Below are positions 18,181 through 29,844 of a stretch of 64,000 nt of DNA, piece by piece. How positions within the stretch are numbered: the stretch's first letter is position 1; each line of letters starts with the position of its first letter. This stretch comes from Fallopia convolvulus (Eukaryota > Streptophyta > Magnoliopsida > Caryophyllales > Polygonaceae): the NCBI GenBank assembly GCA_964016875.1, contig OZ024720.1, positions 42,375,106-42,439,105 on the forward strand, given 5' to 3'. Under the pieces are notes generated by a model. The model worked only from the letters and a program-made list of their open reading frames with translations. It searched no databases and was not told the DNA's origin. Both the position numbers and the translations under genes were made by a program.

Positions 18181-20905
18181 TTATGAACAATTGAATAAAA
18201 GCGTAAATTTGAATTTGAAAACCGAATGTTGCATTTAGGAGTAAAATTTACATGGACATTTCATTGAACACTTGGAGTACAATGTTAGATCACAAGTAAA
18301 TTTTGAAAGGCAAAAGGAGAAAAAATAATTGAACTTTAACGACATTTACACATAAGCATAAAGAATGTGGATAGTATCAAGACAATAAGCACATTATGCA
18401 CCACAACATCAAGAATGATCGAACAAAAGCATAAATTCGAACCTAGAAACCGAATGCCACATTTAGAAGTGACATTCACATGGACATTTCATCGAACACT
18501 TGGCGTGCAATGTTAGATCACAAGTCCTTTTAAATGAAAAACGAGAAAAAACAAGTGAACTTTAAGGACATCTAGGAATAAGCATAAAGAATGAGGATAG
18601 TATCAAGCCAAATAGCACATTCTGCACTACAAAATAAAGAACAATCGAATAAAAGCATAAATTCGAACATAGAAACGGAATTCCACATTTAGGAGTGACA
18701 TTTACATGGATATTTCATTAAAACACTTGGCGTGCAATGTTAGATCTCTAGTCATTTTGCAGGCAAAAGGAGAAAAAACAAGTGATCTTTAAAGACATCT
18801 AGGAATAAGCATAATGAATGAGGATAGTATCAAGCCAATAAGCACATTCTGCACTACAAAATCAAGAAAAAATGAATAAAAGCATAAATTTGAACCTAGA
18901 AACCGAATGCCACATTTAAGAGTGAAATTTACATGGACATTTCATCGAACACTTGGCGTAGAATGTCAGATCACAAGTAAATAGTTAAAGGTAAAATGAG
19001 AAAAATAAGTGATCTTTAAAGACATTTGGGAATAAGCATAAAGAATGAGGATAGTATCAAGCCAATAAGCACATTCTACACTACAAAATTATGAACAATT
19101 GAATAAAAGCGTAAATTTGAATTTGAAAACCGAATGCTGCATTTAGGAGTAAAATTTACATGGACATTTCATTGAACACTTGGAGTACAATGTTAGATCA
19201 CAAGTAAATTTTGAAAGGCAAAAGGAGAAAAAATAATTGAACTTTAACGACATTTACACATAAGCATAAAGAATGTGGATAGTATCAAGACAATAAGCAC
19301 ATTATGCACCACAACATCAAGAATGATCGAACAAAAGCATAAATTCGAACCTAGAAACCGAATGCCACATTTAGAAGTGACATTCACATGGACATTTCAT
19401 CGAACACTTGGCGTGCAATGTTAGATCACAAGTCCTTTTAAATGAAAAACGAGAAAAAACAAGTGAACTTTAAGGACATCTAGGAATAAGCATAAAGAAT
19501 GAGGATAGTATCAAGCCAAATAGCACATTCTGCACTACAAAATAAAGAACAATCGAATAAAAGCATAAATTCGAACATAGAAACGGAATTCCACATTTAG
19601 GAGTGACATTTACATGGATATTTCATTAAAACACTTGGCGTGCAATGTTAGATCTCTAGTCATTTTGCAGGCAAAAGGAGAAAAAACAAGTGATCTTTAA
19701 AGACATCTAGGAATAAGCATAATGAATGAGGATAGTATCAAGCCAATAAGCACATTCTGCACTACAAAATCAAGAAAAAATGAATAAAAGCATAAATTTG
19801 AACCTAGAAACCGAATGCCACATTTAAGAGTGAAATTTACATGGACATTTCATCGAACACTTGGCGTAGAATGTCAGATCACAAGTAAATAGTTAAAGGT
19901 AAAATGAGAAAAATAAGTGATCTTTAAAGACATTTGGGAATAAGCATAAAGAATGAGGATAGTATCAAGCCAATAAGCACATTCTACACTACAAAATTAT
20001 GAACAATTGAATAAAAGCGTAAATTTGAATTTGAAAACCGAATGCTGCATTTAGGAGTAAAATTTACATGGACATTTCATTGAACACTTGGAGTACAATG
20101 TTAGATCACAAGTAAATTTTGAAACGCAAAAGGAGAAAAAATAATTGAACTTTAACGACATTTACACATAAGCATAAAGAATGTGGATAGTATCAAGACA
20201 ATAAGCACATTATGCACCACAACATCAAGAATGATCGAACAAAAGCATAAATTCGAACCTAGAAACCGAATGCCACATTTAGAAGTGACATTCACATGGA
20301 CATTTCATCGAACACTTGGCGTGCAATGTTAGATCACAAGTCCTTTTAAATGAAAAACGAGAAAAAACAAGTGAACTTTAAGGACATCTAGGAATAAGCA
20401 TAAAGAATGAGGATAGTATCAAGCCAAATAGCACATTCTGCACTACAAAATAAAGAACAATCGAATAAAAGCATAAATTCGAACATAGAAACGGAATTCC
20501 ACATTTAGGAGTGACATTTACATGGATATTTCATTAAAACACTTGGCGTGCAATGTTAGATCTCTAGTCATTTTAAAGGCAAAAGGAGAAAAAACAAGTG
20601 ATCTTTAAAGACATCTAGGAATAAGCATAATGAATGAGGATAGTATCAAGCCAATAAGCACATTCTGCACTACAAAATCAAGAAAAATTGAATAAAAGCA
20701 TAAATTTGAACCTAGAAACCGAATGCCACATTTAAGAGTGAAATTTACATGGACATTTCATCGAACACTTGGCGTAGAATGTCAGATCACAAGTAAATAG
20801 TTAAAGGGAAAATGAGAAAAAATAAGTGATCTTTAAAGACATTTGGGAATAAGCATAAAGAATGAGGATAGTATCAAGCCAATAAGCACATTCTACACTA
20901 TAAGA
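18181..20905. repeat. Higher-order repeat of 908 bp (4 monomers), three units
   Basis: The marker TTATGAACAATTGAATAAAA followed by GCGTAAATTTGAATTTG occurs at 18181, 19089, 19997 and 20906, spaced 908, 908 and 909 bp. The units are almost identical, sharing private variants such as TTAACGACATTTACACATAA and GTCCTTTTAAATGAAAAACG. The preceding monomer (from about 17950) already matches the fourth monomer of the unit, so the true start may be there. Confidence 0.92.
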
Positions 20906-23900
20906 TTATGAACAATTGAATAAAAGCGTAAATTTGAATTTGAAAACCGAATGCTGCATTTAGGAGTAAAATTTACATGGACATTTCATTGAACACTTGG
21001 AGTACAATGTTAGATCACAAGTCAATATTTAAAGGCAAAAGGACAAAAAACAAGTGATCTTTAAAGACATCTTCGAATAAGAATAAAGAATGAGGATAGT
21101 ATCAAGACAATAAGCACATTATGCACCACAAAATCAAGAATGATTGAACAAAACCATAAATTCGAACCTGGAAACGAAATCCCACATTTAGGAGTGACAT
21201 TCACATGGACATTTCATTGAACACTTGGTGTGCAATGTTAGATCTCTAGTCATTTTAAAGGCAAAAGGAGAAAAAACAAGTGATCTTTCAAGACATCTAG
21301 GAATAAGCATAATGAATGAGGATAGTATCAAGCCAATAAGCACATTCTGCACTACAAAATCAAGAAAAATTGAATAAAAGCATAAATTTGAACCTAGAAA
21401 CCGAATGCCACATTTAAGAGTGAAATTTACATGGACATTTCATCGAACACTTGGCGTACAATGTCAGATCACAAGTAAATAGTTAAAGGGAAAATGAGAA
21501 AAAATAAGTGATCTTTAAAGACATTTGGGAATAAGCATAAAGAATGAGGATAGTATCAAGCCAATAAGCACATCTACACTACAAGATTATGAACAATTGA
21601 ATAAAAGCGTAAATTTGAATTTGAAAACCGAATGCTGCATTTAGGAGTAAAATTTACATGGACATTTCATTGAACACTTGGAGTACAATGTTAGATCACA
21701 AGTCAATATTTAAAGGCAAAAGGACAAAAAACAAGTGATCTTTAAAGACATCTTCGAATAAGAATAAAGAATGAGGATAGTATCAAGACAATAAGCACAT
21801 TATGCACCACAAAATCAAGAATGATTGAACAAAACCATAAATTCGAACCTGGAAACGAAATCCCACATTTAGGAGTGACATTCACATGGACATTTCATTG
21901 AACACTTGGTGTGCAATGTTAGATCTCTAGTCATTTTAAAGGCAAAAGGAGAAAAAACAAGTGATCTTTCAAGACATCTAGGAATAAGCATAATGAATGA
22001 GGATAGTATCAAGCCAATAAGCACATTCTGCACTACAAAATCAAGAAAAATTGAATAAAAGCATAAATTTGAACCTAGAAACCGAATGCCACATTTAAGA
22101 GTGAAATTTACATGGACATTTCATCGAACACTTGGCGTACAATGTCAGATCACAAGTAAATAGTTAAAGGGAAAATGAGAAAAAATAAGTGATCTTTAAA
22201 GACATTTGGGAATAAGCATAAAGAATGAGGATAGTATCAAGCCAATAAGCACATCTACACTACAAGATTATGAACAATTGAATAAAAGCGTAAATTTGAA
22301 TTTGAAAACCGAATGCTGCATTTAGGAGTAAAATTTACATGGACATTTCATTGAACACTTGGAGTACAATGTTAGATCACAAGTCAATATTTAAAGGCAA
22401 AAGGACAAAAAACAAGTGATCTTTAAAGACATCTTCGAATAAGAATAAAGAATGAGGATAGTATCAAGACAATAAGCACATTATGCACCACAAAATCAAG
22501 AATGATTGAACAAAACCATAAATTCGAACCTGGAAATGAAATCCCACATTTAGGAGTGACATTCACATGGACATTTCATTGAACACTTGGTGTGCAATGT
22601 TAGATCTCTAGTCATTTTAAAGGCAAAAGGAGAAAAAACAAGTGATCTTTCAAGACATCTAGGAATAAGCATAATGAATGAGGATAGTATCAAGCCAATA
22701 AGCACATTCTGCACTACAAAATCAAGAAAAATTGAATAAAAGCATAAATTTGAACCTAGAAACCGAATGCCACATTTAAGAGTGAAATTTACATGGACAT
22801 TTCATCGAACACTTGGCGTACAATGTCAGATCATAAGTAAATAGTTAAAGGGAAAATGAGAAAAAATAAGTGATCTTTAAAGACATTTGGGAATAAGCAT
22901 AAAGAATGAGGATAGTATCAAGCCAATAAGCACATCTACACTACAAGATTATGAACAATTGAATAAAAGCGTAAATTTGAATTTGAAAACCGAATGCTGC
23001 ATTTAGGAGTAAAATTTACATGGACATTTCATTGAACACTTGGAGTACAATGTTAGATCACAAGTCAATATTTAAAGGCAAAAGGACAAAAAACAAGTGA
23101 TCTTTAAAGACATCTTCGAATAAGAATAAAGAATGAGGATAGTATCAAGACAATAAGCACATTATGCACCACAAAATCAAGAATGATTGAACAAAACCAT
23201 AAATTCGAACCTGGAAACGAAATCCCACATTTAGGAGTGACATTCACATGGACATTTCATTGAACACTTGGTGTGCAATGTTAGATCTCTAGTCATTTTA
23301 AAGGCAAAAGGAGAAAAAACAAGTGATCTTTCAAGACATCTAGGAATAAGCATAATGAATGAGGATAGTATCAAGCCAATAAGCACATTCTGCACTACAA
23401 AATCAAGAAAAATTGAATAAAAGCATAAATTTGAACCTAGAAACCGAATGCCACATTTAAGAGTGAAATTTACATGGACATTTCATCGAACACTTGGCGT
23501 ACAATGTCAGATCACAAGTAAATAGTTAAAGGGAAAATGAGAAAAAATAAGTGATCTTTAAAGACATTTGGGAATAAGCATAAAGAATGAGGATAGTATC
23601 AAGCCAATAAGCACATCTACACTACAAGATTATGAACAATTGAATAAAAGCGTAAATTTGAATTTGAAAACCGAATGCTGCATTTAGGAGTAAAATTTAC
23701 ATGGACATTTCATTGAACACTTGGAGTACAATGTTAGAACACAAGTCAATATTTAAAGGCAAAAGGACAAAAAACAAGTGATCTTTAAAGACATCTTCGA
23801 ATAAGAATTAAGAATGAGGATAGTATCAAGACAATAAGCACATTATGCACCACAAAATCAAGAATGATTGAACAAAACCATAAATTCGAACCTGGAAACG

Positions 23901-23960
23901 AAATCCCACATTTAGGAGTGACATTCATATGGACATTTCATTGAACACTTGGTGTGCAAT
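20906..23960. repeat. Higher-order repeat of 681 bp (3 monomers), four units plus a partial
   Basis: The same marker recurs at 20906, 21587, 22268, 22949 and 23630, each 681 bp apart. Units are almost identical, with private variants such as AAGACATCTTCGAATAAGAA and GAACCTGGAAACGAAATCCC. It follows the 908-bp tract directly, and two of the three monomers are shared with it, so the trimer looks derived from the tetramer by losing monomers and replacing one. Confidence 0.92.
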
Positions 23961-24841
23961 GTTAGATCACAAGTCATTTTAAAGGCAAATGGAGAAAAAA
24001 CAAGTGATCTTTAAAGAAATCTAGGAATAAGCATAAAGAATGAGGATAGTATCAAGCCAATAAGCACATTCTCCACTAAAAAATCAAGAGCAATTGAATA
24101 AAAGCATAAATTTGAACCTAAAAACCGAATGCCACATTTTAGGAGTGTAATTTACATGGACATTTCATCGAACACTTGGCGTACAATGTTAGATCACAAG
24201 TCAATATTTAAAGGCAAAAGGAAAAAAAAACAAGTGATCTTTAAAGACATCTAGGAATAAGAATAAAGAATGAGGATAGTATCAAGACAATAAGCACATT
24301 ATGTACCACAAAATCAAGAATGATTGAACAAAACCATAAATTCGAACCTAGAAACGAAATCCCACATTTAGGAGTGACATTCACATGGACATTTCATTGA
24401 ACACTTGGCGTGCAATGTTAGATCACAAGTCATTTTAAAAGCAAATGGAGAAAAAACAAGTGATCTTTAAAGAAATCTAGGAATAAGCATAATGAATGAG
24501 GATAGTATCAAGCCAATAAGCACATTCTCCACTAAAAAATCAAGAGCAAATGAATAAAAGCATAAATTTGAACCTAGAAACCGAATGCCACGTTTAGGAG
24601 TGAAATTTACTTGGACCTTCCATCAAACACTTGGCGTACAATGTTAGATCAGAAGTCAATATTTAAAGGCAAAAGGAGATAAAACAAGTGATCTTTATAG
24701 ACATCTAGGAATAAGCATAAAGAATGAGGATAGTATCAACCAATAAGAACATTTTGCACTACAAACTGATGAAGAATTGAATAAAAGCATAAATTTGAAC
24801 CTACAAACCGAATGCCACATTTAGGAGTGAAATTTACATGG

Positions 24842-24846
24842 ACATT
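24842..24846. repeat. Target site duplication ACATT, left copy
   Basis: ACATT is the satellite word from GGACATTTCATCG. It is repeated at 35817-35821 after the 3' LTR, where the array continues TCATCGAACACTTGG. Confidence 0.95.
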
Positions 24847-25886
24847 TGTTGGGACGTCGTTGGGACCTCTAGTTATAAACAACGGATCAACGATGAAATT
24901 CTCTTTAAGTTTTGATAATGACAAACACCATAGGGAACTAATGTGGTTTGTTCAAGTATTTCTAAGGAACACAGGTACAACCAAGAACTCCTATGAATGA
25001 CCAAAAGCTACAGTAGGCCATAATGCAGAGTTTCCATCAAGGGAACTCTGAAGAGGAAAGTTCCCATGAAGTGGGAACTCCATCAAGAGAACACAAGCTT
25101 ACAACAATGAAGAGTTTCCATCAAGGGAACTCTGAAGAAGACAGTTCCCATGACATGGGAACTCACATGTGAGGACAACGACCGTTCAGCGCAGATCGCG
25201 TGATTCTGTCTCAGACAGCCCGAAGGAACAGTCTGATACGCTTCATCCAACGTTTTGATTGATCCAAGAAGTTGACCTAGTTCAAATCAAAGTCACATGT
25301 GAAGAAAGTACAACTTGGGCATCAAACAAAGGGCATTTTGGACACAAACGAAAGATGCGACTGCCCAAGCTCACCTGGACTATAAAGCCAAATGAATAGT
25401 ACTCGGATTGAGTACTTCTCCCAGAACTCTCAAACACCCACATCTGAGAAAAGGAAAGAAAAGAAGAGAAGTCCCTGCCGACGAGTGTGTGATCTTAACG
25501 ACGGTGAAGCCGAAGTTCCCAAGGACAAGGGAACTGAGAAGTCGGTGTAAGGTCTGACTTATTTTTATTTTGCTGTTGTGAGCTTAGGAACTCAGTTGAG
25601 AGGATTTGCTAGTGTTGCTAGAGTTAGGAAGAACTCGTAGGAACAGAGAAGTGTGAATCCGGTTGTGTAACTAAGGAACAAAGCAATTAATATAAGTGAG
25701 TCATTCAAAATCCTCCAAGCGGAGGTAGAGGTTTACCCATACAACTAGTTGGTTGTAGTGGGGTTCCTCTATAAAGGAACTGTGTTCTTTACTGTCTTTA
25801 TTACTTGCGATTATTTACTTCCGCTGCCTTGGGAACAGCTTAATTTCCAGTTCCCAAGCTCTTTGCTAACCGTTTACGATCCAACA
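24847..25886 (+). repeat. 5' LTR of the full-length Sirevirus (1,040 bp)
   Basis: TGTTGGGACG ... GATCCAACA, inverted ends TGTTG/CAACA. TATA box TATAAAG at 25381-25387. Hairpins GTTCCCA-TGAAG-TGGGAAC (25060-25078), GTTCCCAT-GAC-ATGGGAAC (25144-25162) and AGTACTC-GGATT-GAGTACT (25398-25416). It lacks ~14 bp near 25230 that the other LTRs have. Confidence 0.96.
25381..25387 (+). promoter_or_regulatory. TATA box of the Sirevirus LTR
   Basis: TATAAAG in the context CACCTGGACTATAAAGCC is kept in all four LTRs (about 9626, 25381, 35311, 57320). The perfect AGTACTC/GAGTACT inverted repeat begins ~17 bp downstream, close to where transcription would start. Confidence 0.75.
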
Positions 25887-25888
25887 AT

Positions 25889-25900
25889 TGGTATCAGAGC
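25889..25900 (+). other. Primer binding site, initiator tRNA-Met type
   Basis: TGGTATCAGAGC follows the LTR end by two bases. It is the exact plant initiator tRNA-Met PBS core used by most copia elements. Only 37 bases separate it from the gag ATG. Confidence 0.95.
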
Positions 25901-25937
25901 GGGCACTCTAGATTTGTGTTAGCATCGCAGGTATCAA

Positions 25938-26978
25938 ATGGCTCAGGAACTTACTCAAGTGGGGAACAACACTAGTAAGCCACCAAGGCTTATTACAAGA
26001 AGATTTGAAAGCTGGCAACGCGACATGAAGGATTGGATGCGTGGCCAAGACTACCAAGCCTGGTGTGTTATCGAGAGAGGCAACTTCGAAATTGATCCAG
26101 CTATAGTCAATGACCTCTCAAAGTGGGGACCCAACGAATACAAGTGTATGGAGGCAAACTACAAAGCCAATCAATACCTGAAGAGGTCCATGTGCGTACA
26201 AGACTGTGACAGGGTAGCAAACCTTGACACAGCCAAGGAAATGTGGGAAGCCTTCCAACAAATGAACGTTGGGAACTCAAATCTCCAAGAAGATCTTCAG
26301 ATGAATGCAAAAAGGGAGTTCTACAACTTCCAAATGGAGATGGGAGAGTCTGTCGATAGCTACCAGTCCCGATTTGAAGGACTTTGCACCAAAATGGAAG
26401 GCTTGGGGATCACCAAACAAGAAATCACCCATAAGATGAAGGTCCAACAGCTCTTCAACGGATTGACTGGAGAATGGGCAAACGAGAGAACAATGTTCAA
26501 GGAAAATCCAGAAAATAGAACACTCATGCTCCATCAAGTGTTTGGAAAGCTAGTAGGACACGAGAAGAGAAAGATCGATGATAAGGAACAGACTCGAGCT
26601 CATCGAGGGATCGCACTCAAGATCAAGAAGATGCTCAAATCAACCCAAGAACAACACGAAGACTCCGAAGAAGAAGAGGATGAGGAGCTAGTTCTCGTAA
26701 CAAAGGATCTTCGAAACTTCTACAAAGGGAAGTCTCAAAGGAACAGTGGGAACTTGGGAAAAGGGCAGAGTTCCCAAAGAAAACCCGCAGAGAAGGACCT
26801 CTCCGATGTCACATGCTACAAGTGCAACAAGAAAGGACACTTCGCTAAGGAATGCCCACAGGGAACTGACGGACGGAAGCAAGGGAAGAAGGCTTACATC
26901 GCCACCTGGAGCGATGATGAAGACGAAGATCCCGAGTCATGGGCACTCCCAGACATGTGTGGCATGGCCATAGGATAA
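25938..26978 (+). CDS. gag: Sirevirus Gag, N-terminal to first zinc knuckle
   Basis: The 346-codon frame starts at ATG 25938, the first after the PBS. It begins with a copia Gag fold (FESWQRDMKDWMRGQDYQAW, then YLKRSMCVQDCDRVANLDTA; UBN2/Retrotran_gag type), which forms the particle shell. A charged stretch with DSEEEEDEE follows around residue 240. A C-x2-C-x4-H-x4-C zinc knuckle, CYKCNKKGHFAKEC (residues 293-306), binds RNA. An acidic tail SDDEDEDPESWALPD precedes TAA 26976-26978. The same frame stays open for another 297 codons after the stop, so the TAA may be a mutation inside a longer Gag or Gag-Pol. Confidence 0.88.
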   Translation: MAQELTQVGNNTSKPPRLITRRFESWQRDMKDWMRGQDYQAWCVIERGNFEIDPAIVNDLSKWGPNEYKCMEANYKANQYLKRSMCVQDCDRVANLDTAKEMWEAFQQMNVGNSNLQEDLQMNAKREFYNFQMEMGESVDSYQSRFEGLCTKMEGLGITKQEITHKMKVQQLFNGLTGEWANERTMFKENPENRTLMLHQVFGKLVGHEKRKIDDKEQTRAHRGIALKIKKMLKSTQEQHEDSEEEEDEELVLVTKDLRNFYKGKSQRNSGNLGKGQSSQRKPAEKDLSDVTCYKCNKKGHFAKECPQGTDGRKQGKKAYIATWSDDEDEDPESWALPDMCGMAIG

Positions 26979-27869
26979 ACCACTGGGGAACAACCCAGTG
27001 AGGCAACCACTGAAACTGTTCTTGATTATTTAAACAACTATGAAAAACCTGAGCTGTTGAAAATCCTTTCAAGTCTTGTCAAAGATAACATAAAACTGCA
27101 AAACAAGTTGGAAAAACAGGAACACATAAATGCTCAATTAGTTGGTCTTGAACCTTGTCCCAACTACATATCCCTTCTTGAAAAACTCAAGTCTCATGTG
27201 TCTCACATCGTAGATCTAGAAAATGAAATCAAAACTCTAGAGAAAGATGAAAACACCCTCTTGCAAAACCTGAGTAAGACTCCTGACCATCTTGAAGCCT
27301 CGAGTTCCCAAATTAAGTTTGTCCCAGCCAAACACGGCATAGGATACAAAGGTGAATCCTCAAAGAATGGAAAGTCACCCCTGTGTGAACATGAAATCCA
27401 TGAGTGTAGGGCCTTAGAACTTCAATGCGAGAAACAGAAAAATGCTCATCTTGAAGAAAAAATCAGGATCCTAGAAAGTGGGAACGGTGGTGAGAGAGAT
27501 TACTACACTGGGAACACTGGACATAGACTTTATGTCCAAATTGCTAAGGGAAACGGGTCACGGGTGTACAACAAGGAAACCATGGATAGGAACAAAATCC
27601 AAAGACCACACCCAAAGTACTACCTGAAAGAATACTACAAGACGTGCTGGAACTGTGGTGCTCATGGGCAATACAAGGAAGCATGTTCCAAGAAGAAAGC
27701 CCAAACCCTTAGAAATCGTGAGTTCCTAAACAAACAAAAACATCATGCCAATCATCAAAGGAACTCTAACTCTAATGATATCAACATCGCTGACTACGTC
27801 TTAAATGAGAATATTTTCCCTTGCAAGGGACCAGGCAAGAGTCATCTTGACTGGGTCTCAAAACACTAA
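26979..27869 (+). pseudogene. Sirevirus Gag extension with coiled coil and altered second zinc knuckle
   Basis: It is in the same frame as Gag, directly after its stop, with no ATG near the start, so it would need readthrough or an earlier intact codon. A coiled-coil-like segment (ILSSLVKDNIKLQNKLEKQE) and a second one near 27420-27480 precede a knuckle-like CWNCGAHGQYKEAC. In that knuckle the histidine position is Gln, so zinc binding is doubtful. It ends DWVSKH with TAA 27867-27869. Protease follows in a different frame 14 bp on, so a frame change is needed there. Confidence 0.7.
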
Positions 27870-27882
27870 CTTTACCTTGTAG

Positions 27883-29496
27883 GTGGCAGTGAGAGGGAAC
27901 AATGCATGGTTCATAGACAGTGGATGCTCGAACCATATGACCGGAAACAAGGATATCCTCATCTCACTCCACACTCATGCCGAAGGAGGCCATGTCTCAT
28001 TTGGCAATAAAAACAAGGGAGAAGTAATTGGAAAGGGAGAAGTATTGCTAAATAGATCAATCAAAATCAACAATGTCAACTTCGTGAAAGATCTGGGATA
28101 CAATCTCTTAAGTGTTGCCCAGATATGTGATCAAGGGAACAACGTTGTCAACTTCGACTCAGACGAATGCCTAGTCATCAACAAAAAGACCAACAAAGTG
28201 ATTCTGAGAGGAAAAAGGCACAACAACGTTTATGTAGTAGATACAGAATTTGAACCACCAATGAAGTTGTGTCTTGCAAGTTCCCAAGATGACACGGAAC
28301 TCTGGCATAGACGATTGGGACATGCAGGTGTAAATCAAATCCTTAAGCTTTATCTACAAGATCTGGTCATTGGTCTTCCACGAATCAATCTTGAAGGAGT
28401 CAAAATGTGTGAAGCATGTGTTCGAGGGAAACAGACCAAGAACTCCTTCAAACCCAAAAAGGTGGTGAGCACAACCAGACCATTAGAGCTAATTCACATG
28501 GATCTCTGTGGTCCCATGCGAACGGCCAGCTATGGTGGAAAAAGGTACATGTATGTTTTAATTGATGATTTTTCAAGATTCACATGGGTTATTTTCTTGA
28601 AGGCAAAATCACAAGCATTTGAAGAATTTGAGCCCTTCATCAAAAGAACAGAAGTAAGCTTGGGGCTAAAACTGAAAGCAATCAGATCTGATCACGGAAC
28701 TGAGTTTCAAAAGTCAGAGTTCCTAAACTTCTGTGAGAAAAATGGGACCTCTCACAACTTCTCAGCTCCTCGCACTCCTCAGCAAAATGGAGTGGTCGAT
28801 AGAAAGAACAGAACTCTGGAGGATATGGCTAGAACCATGATGATTGAAAGTGGAGTTCCTGAGTACTTCTGGACTGAAGCCATCTCCACAGCTACGTACA
28901 TCCTGAACCGAGCCATGACAAGGCCCCTGATCAAAAAGACGTCTTATGAGATCATCAAAGGGAGAAAACCAAACATCTCACACTTGAGAACATATGGTTG
29001 CACATGCTTTGTTCACAATAACGGCAAAGACAATCTTGGCAAATTCGACCCCAGAAGCGACGAAGGGATTTTCCTGGGATACTCATCACAAAGCAAGGCT
29101 TACAGGGTCTACAATAAGAGGACCAAGAAGATAGAGGAAAACATTCATGTCGTCTTCAACGAAAAGTCTGTAAAGATGGGAACAGAGAACCAAGGGAAGG
29201 GAACTCTGTTCAAGCTAGTCAGGCAAGAAGACGATGATGATGACGATGATGACCAAGGAAAAGGGATGAAGACTATCCAAGTGCAAGCAACATCCCACAA
29301 CCAGGGAACAACGACGGAGATCCAACTCTCACTGATCAAATCTCCCTCGAGGCTCCCTCCTCAGAAGAACTACAAGACACCTCCAACTCTCTCGAGGTTC
29401 CGTCTTCAGGGAACAACTCCTCTGTCCCCAAGACAATACCCTGCCAGAATCAAGTATTCAAGGGGAACAAAGAGGGAACTTGACAGAAATCTCTGA
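27883..29496 (+). pseudogene. pol: Sirevirus protease and integrase (pol, first part)
   Basis: The open frame of 537 codons has no ATG at its start. Protease: WFIDSGCSNHMTGN with catalytic Asp at residue 12 (DSG). Integrase zinc region: H-x4-H in LWHRRLGH (~141-146) and C-x2-C in MCEACVRG (~176-179). Integrase core: Asp207 (HMDLCGP), Asp270 (RSDHGTEF), and at residue 306 Asp (NGVVDRKNR) where copia integrases have Glu; spacing to Asp270 is the normal 35. C-terminal part: GKFDPRSDEGIFLGYSSQSK. After ~residue 445 it is a low-complexity linker with a GAT-type run coding seven Asp (29230-29252). The frame breaks near 29490. Strand transfer by this integrase is doubtful. Confidence 0.9.
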
Positions 29497-29842
29497 AGAA
29501 ACATCAAATGAAGAAGTTGAAGATGATTGTTCCCATGACAAAGAAACAACTACTGAAGATGACACACATGCAAGGGAACCCACTCACACAAGAACCTTTC
29601 AACAAAGGAAGGACCACCCCATTGAGAACATCATCTCTCCTTATGATAAAGGTGTACAAACTCGTTCCTCTCTCAATAACTTTTGTGCTTTTAACGCGTT
29701 TGTTTCCATGATGGAACCCAAAAATATCAAGGAAGCTTTGAAGGACCCAAATTGGATTCAAGCCATGCAAGAGGAACTCCACCAATTCGAGCGGAACAAA
29801 GTTTGGAAGCTAGTCCCTAGTCCCAAGAACAAAAACATCTAG
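29480..29842 (+). pseudogene. pol: Sirevirus pol linker and start of reverse transcriptase
   Basis: It continues pol in another frame. An acidic linker (EETSNEEVEDDCSHDKE) is followed by QTRSSLNNFCAFNAFVSMME and EALKDPNWIQAMQEELHQFE, the conserved lead-in to copia reverse transcriptase, then VWKLVPSPKNKNI. A one-base loss near 29840 (ATCTAGGAAC) creates the stop. The next block GTRWVFRNKLDD is in the frame of 29845-31218. Confidence 0.88.
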
Positions 29843-29844
29843 GA

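Larger units (their letters stand above)
17702..24846. repeat. ~227-bp satellite array, block 2 (about 31 monomers) with higher-order repeats
   Basis: It uses the same monomer words as the other blocks. Unlike block 1, most of this block is made of near-identical multi-monomer units: 908 bp then 681 bp (listed separately). From about 23950 to 24846 the monomers are again non-periodic. The array is cut at TACATGGACATT by the Sirevirus at 24847 and resumes at 35817. Confidence 0.95.
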
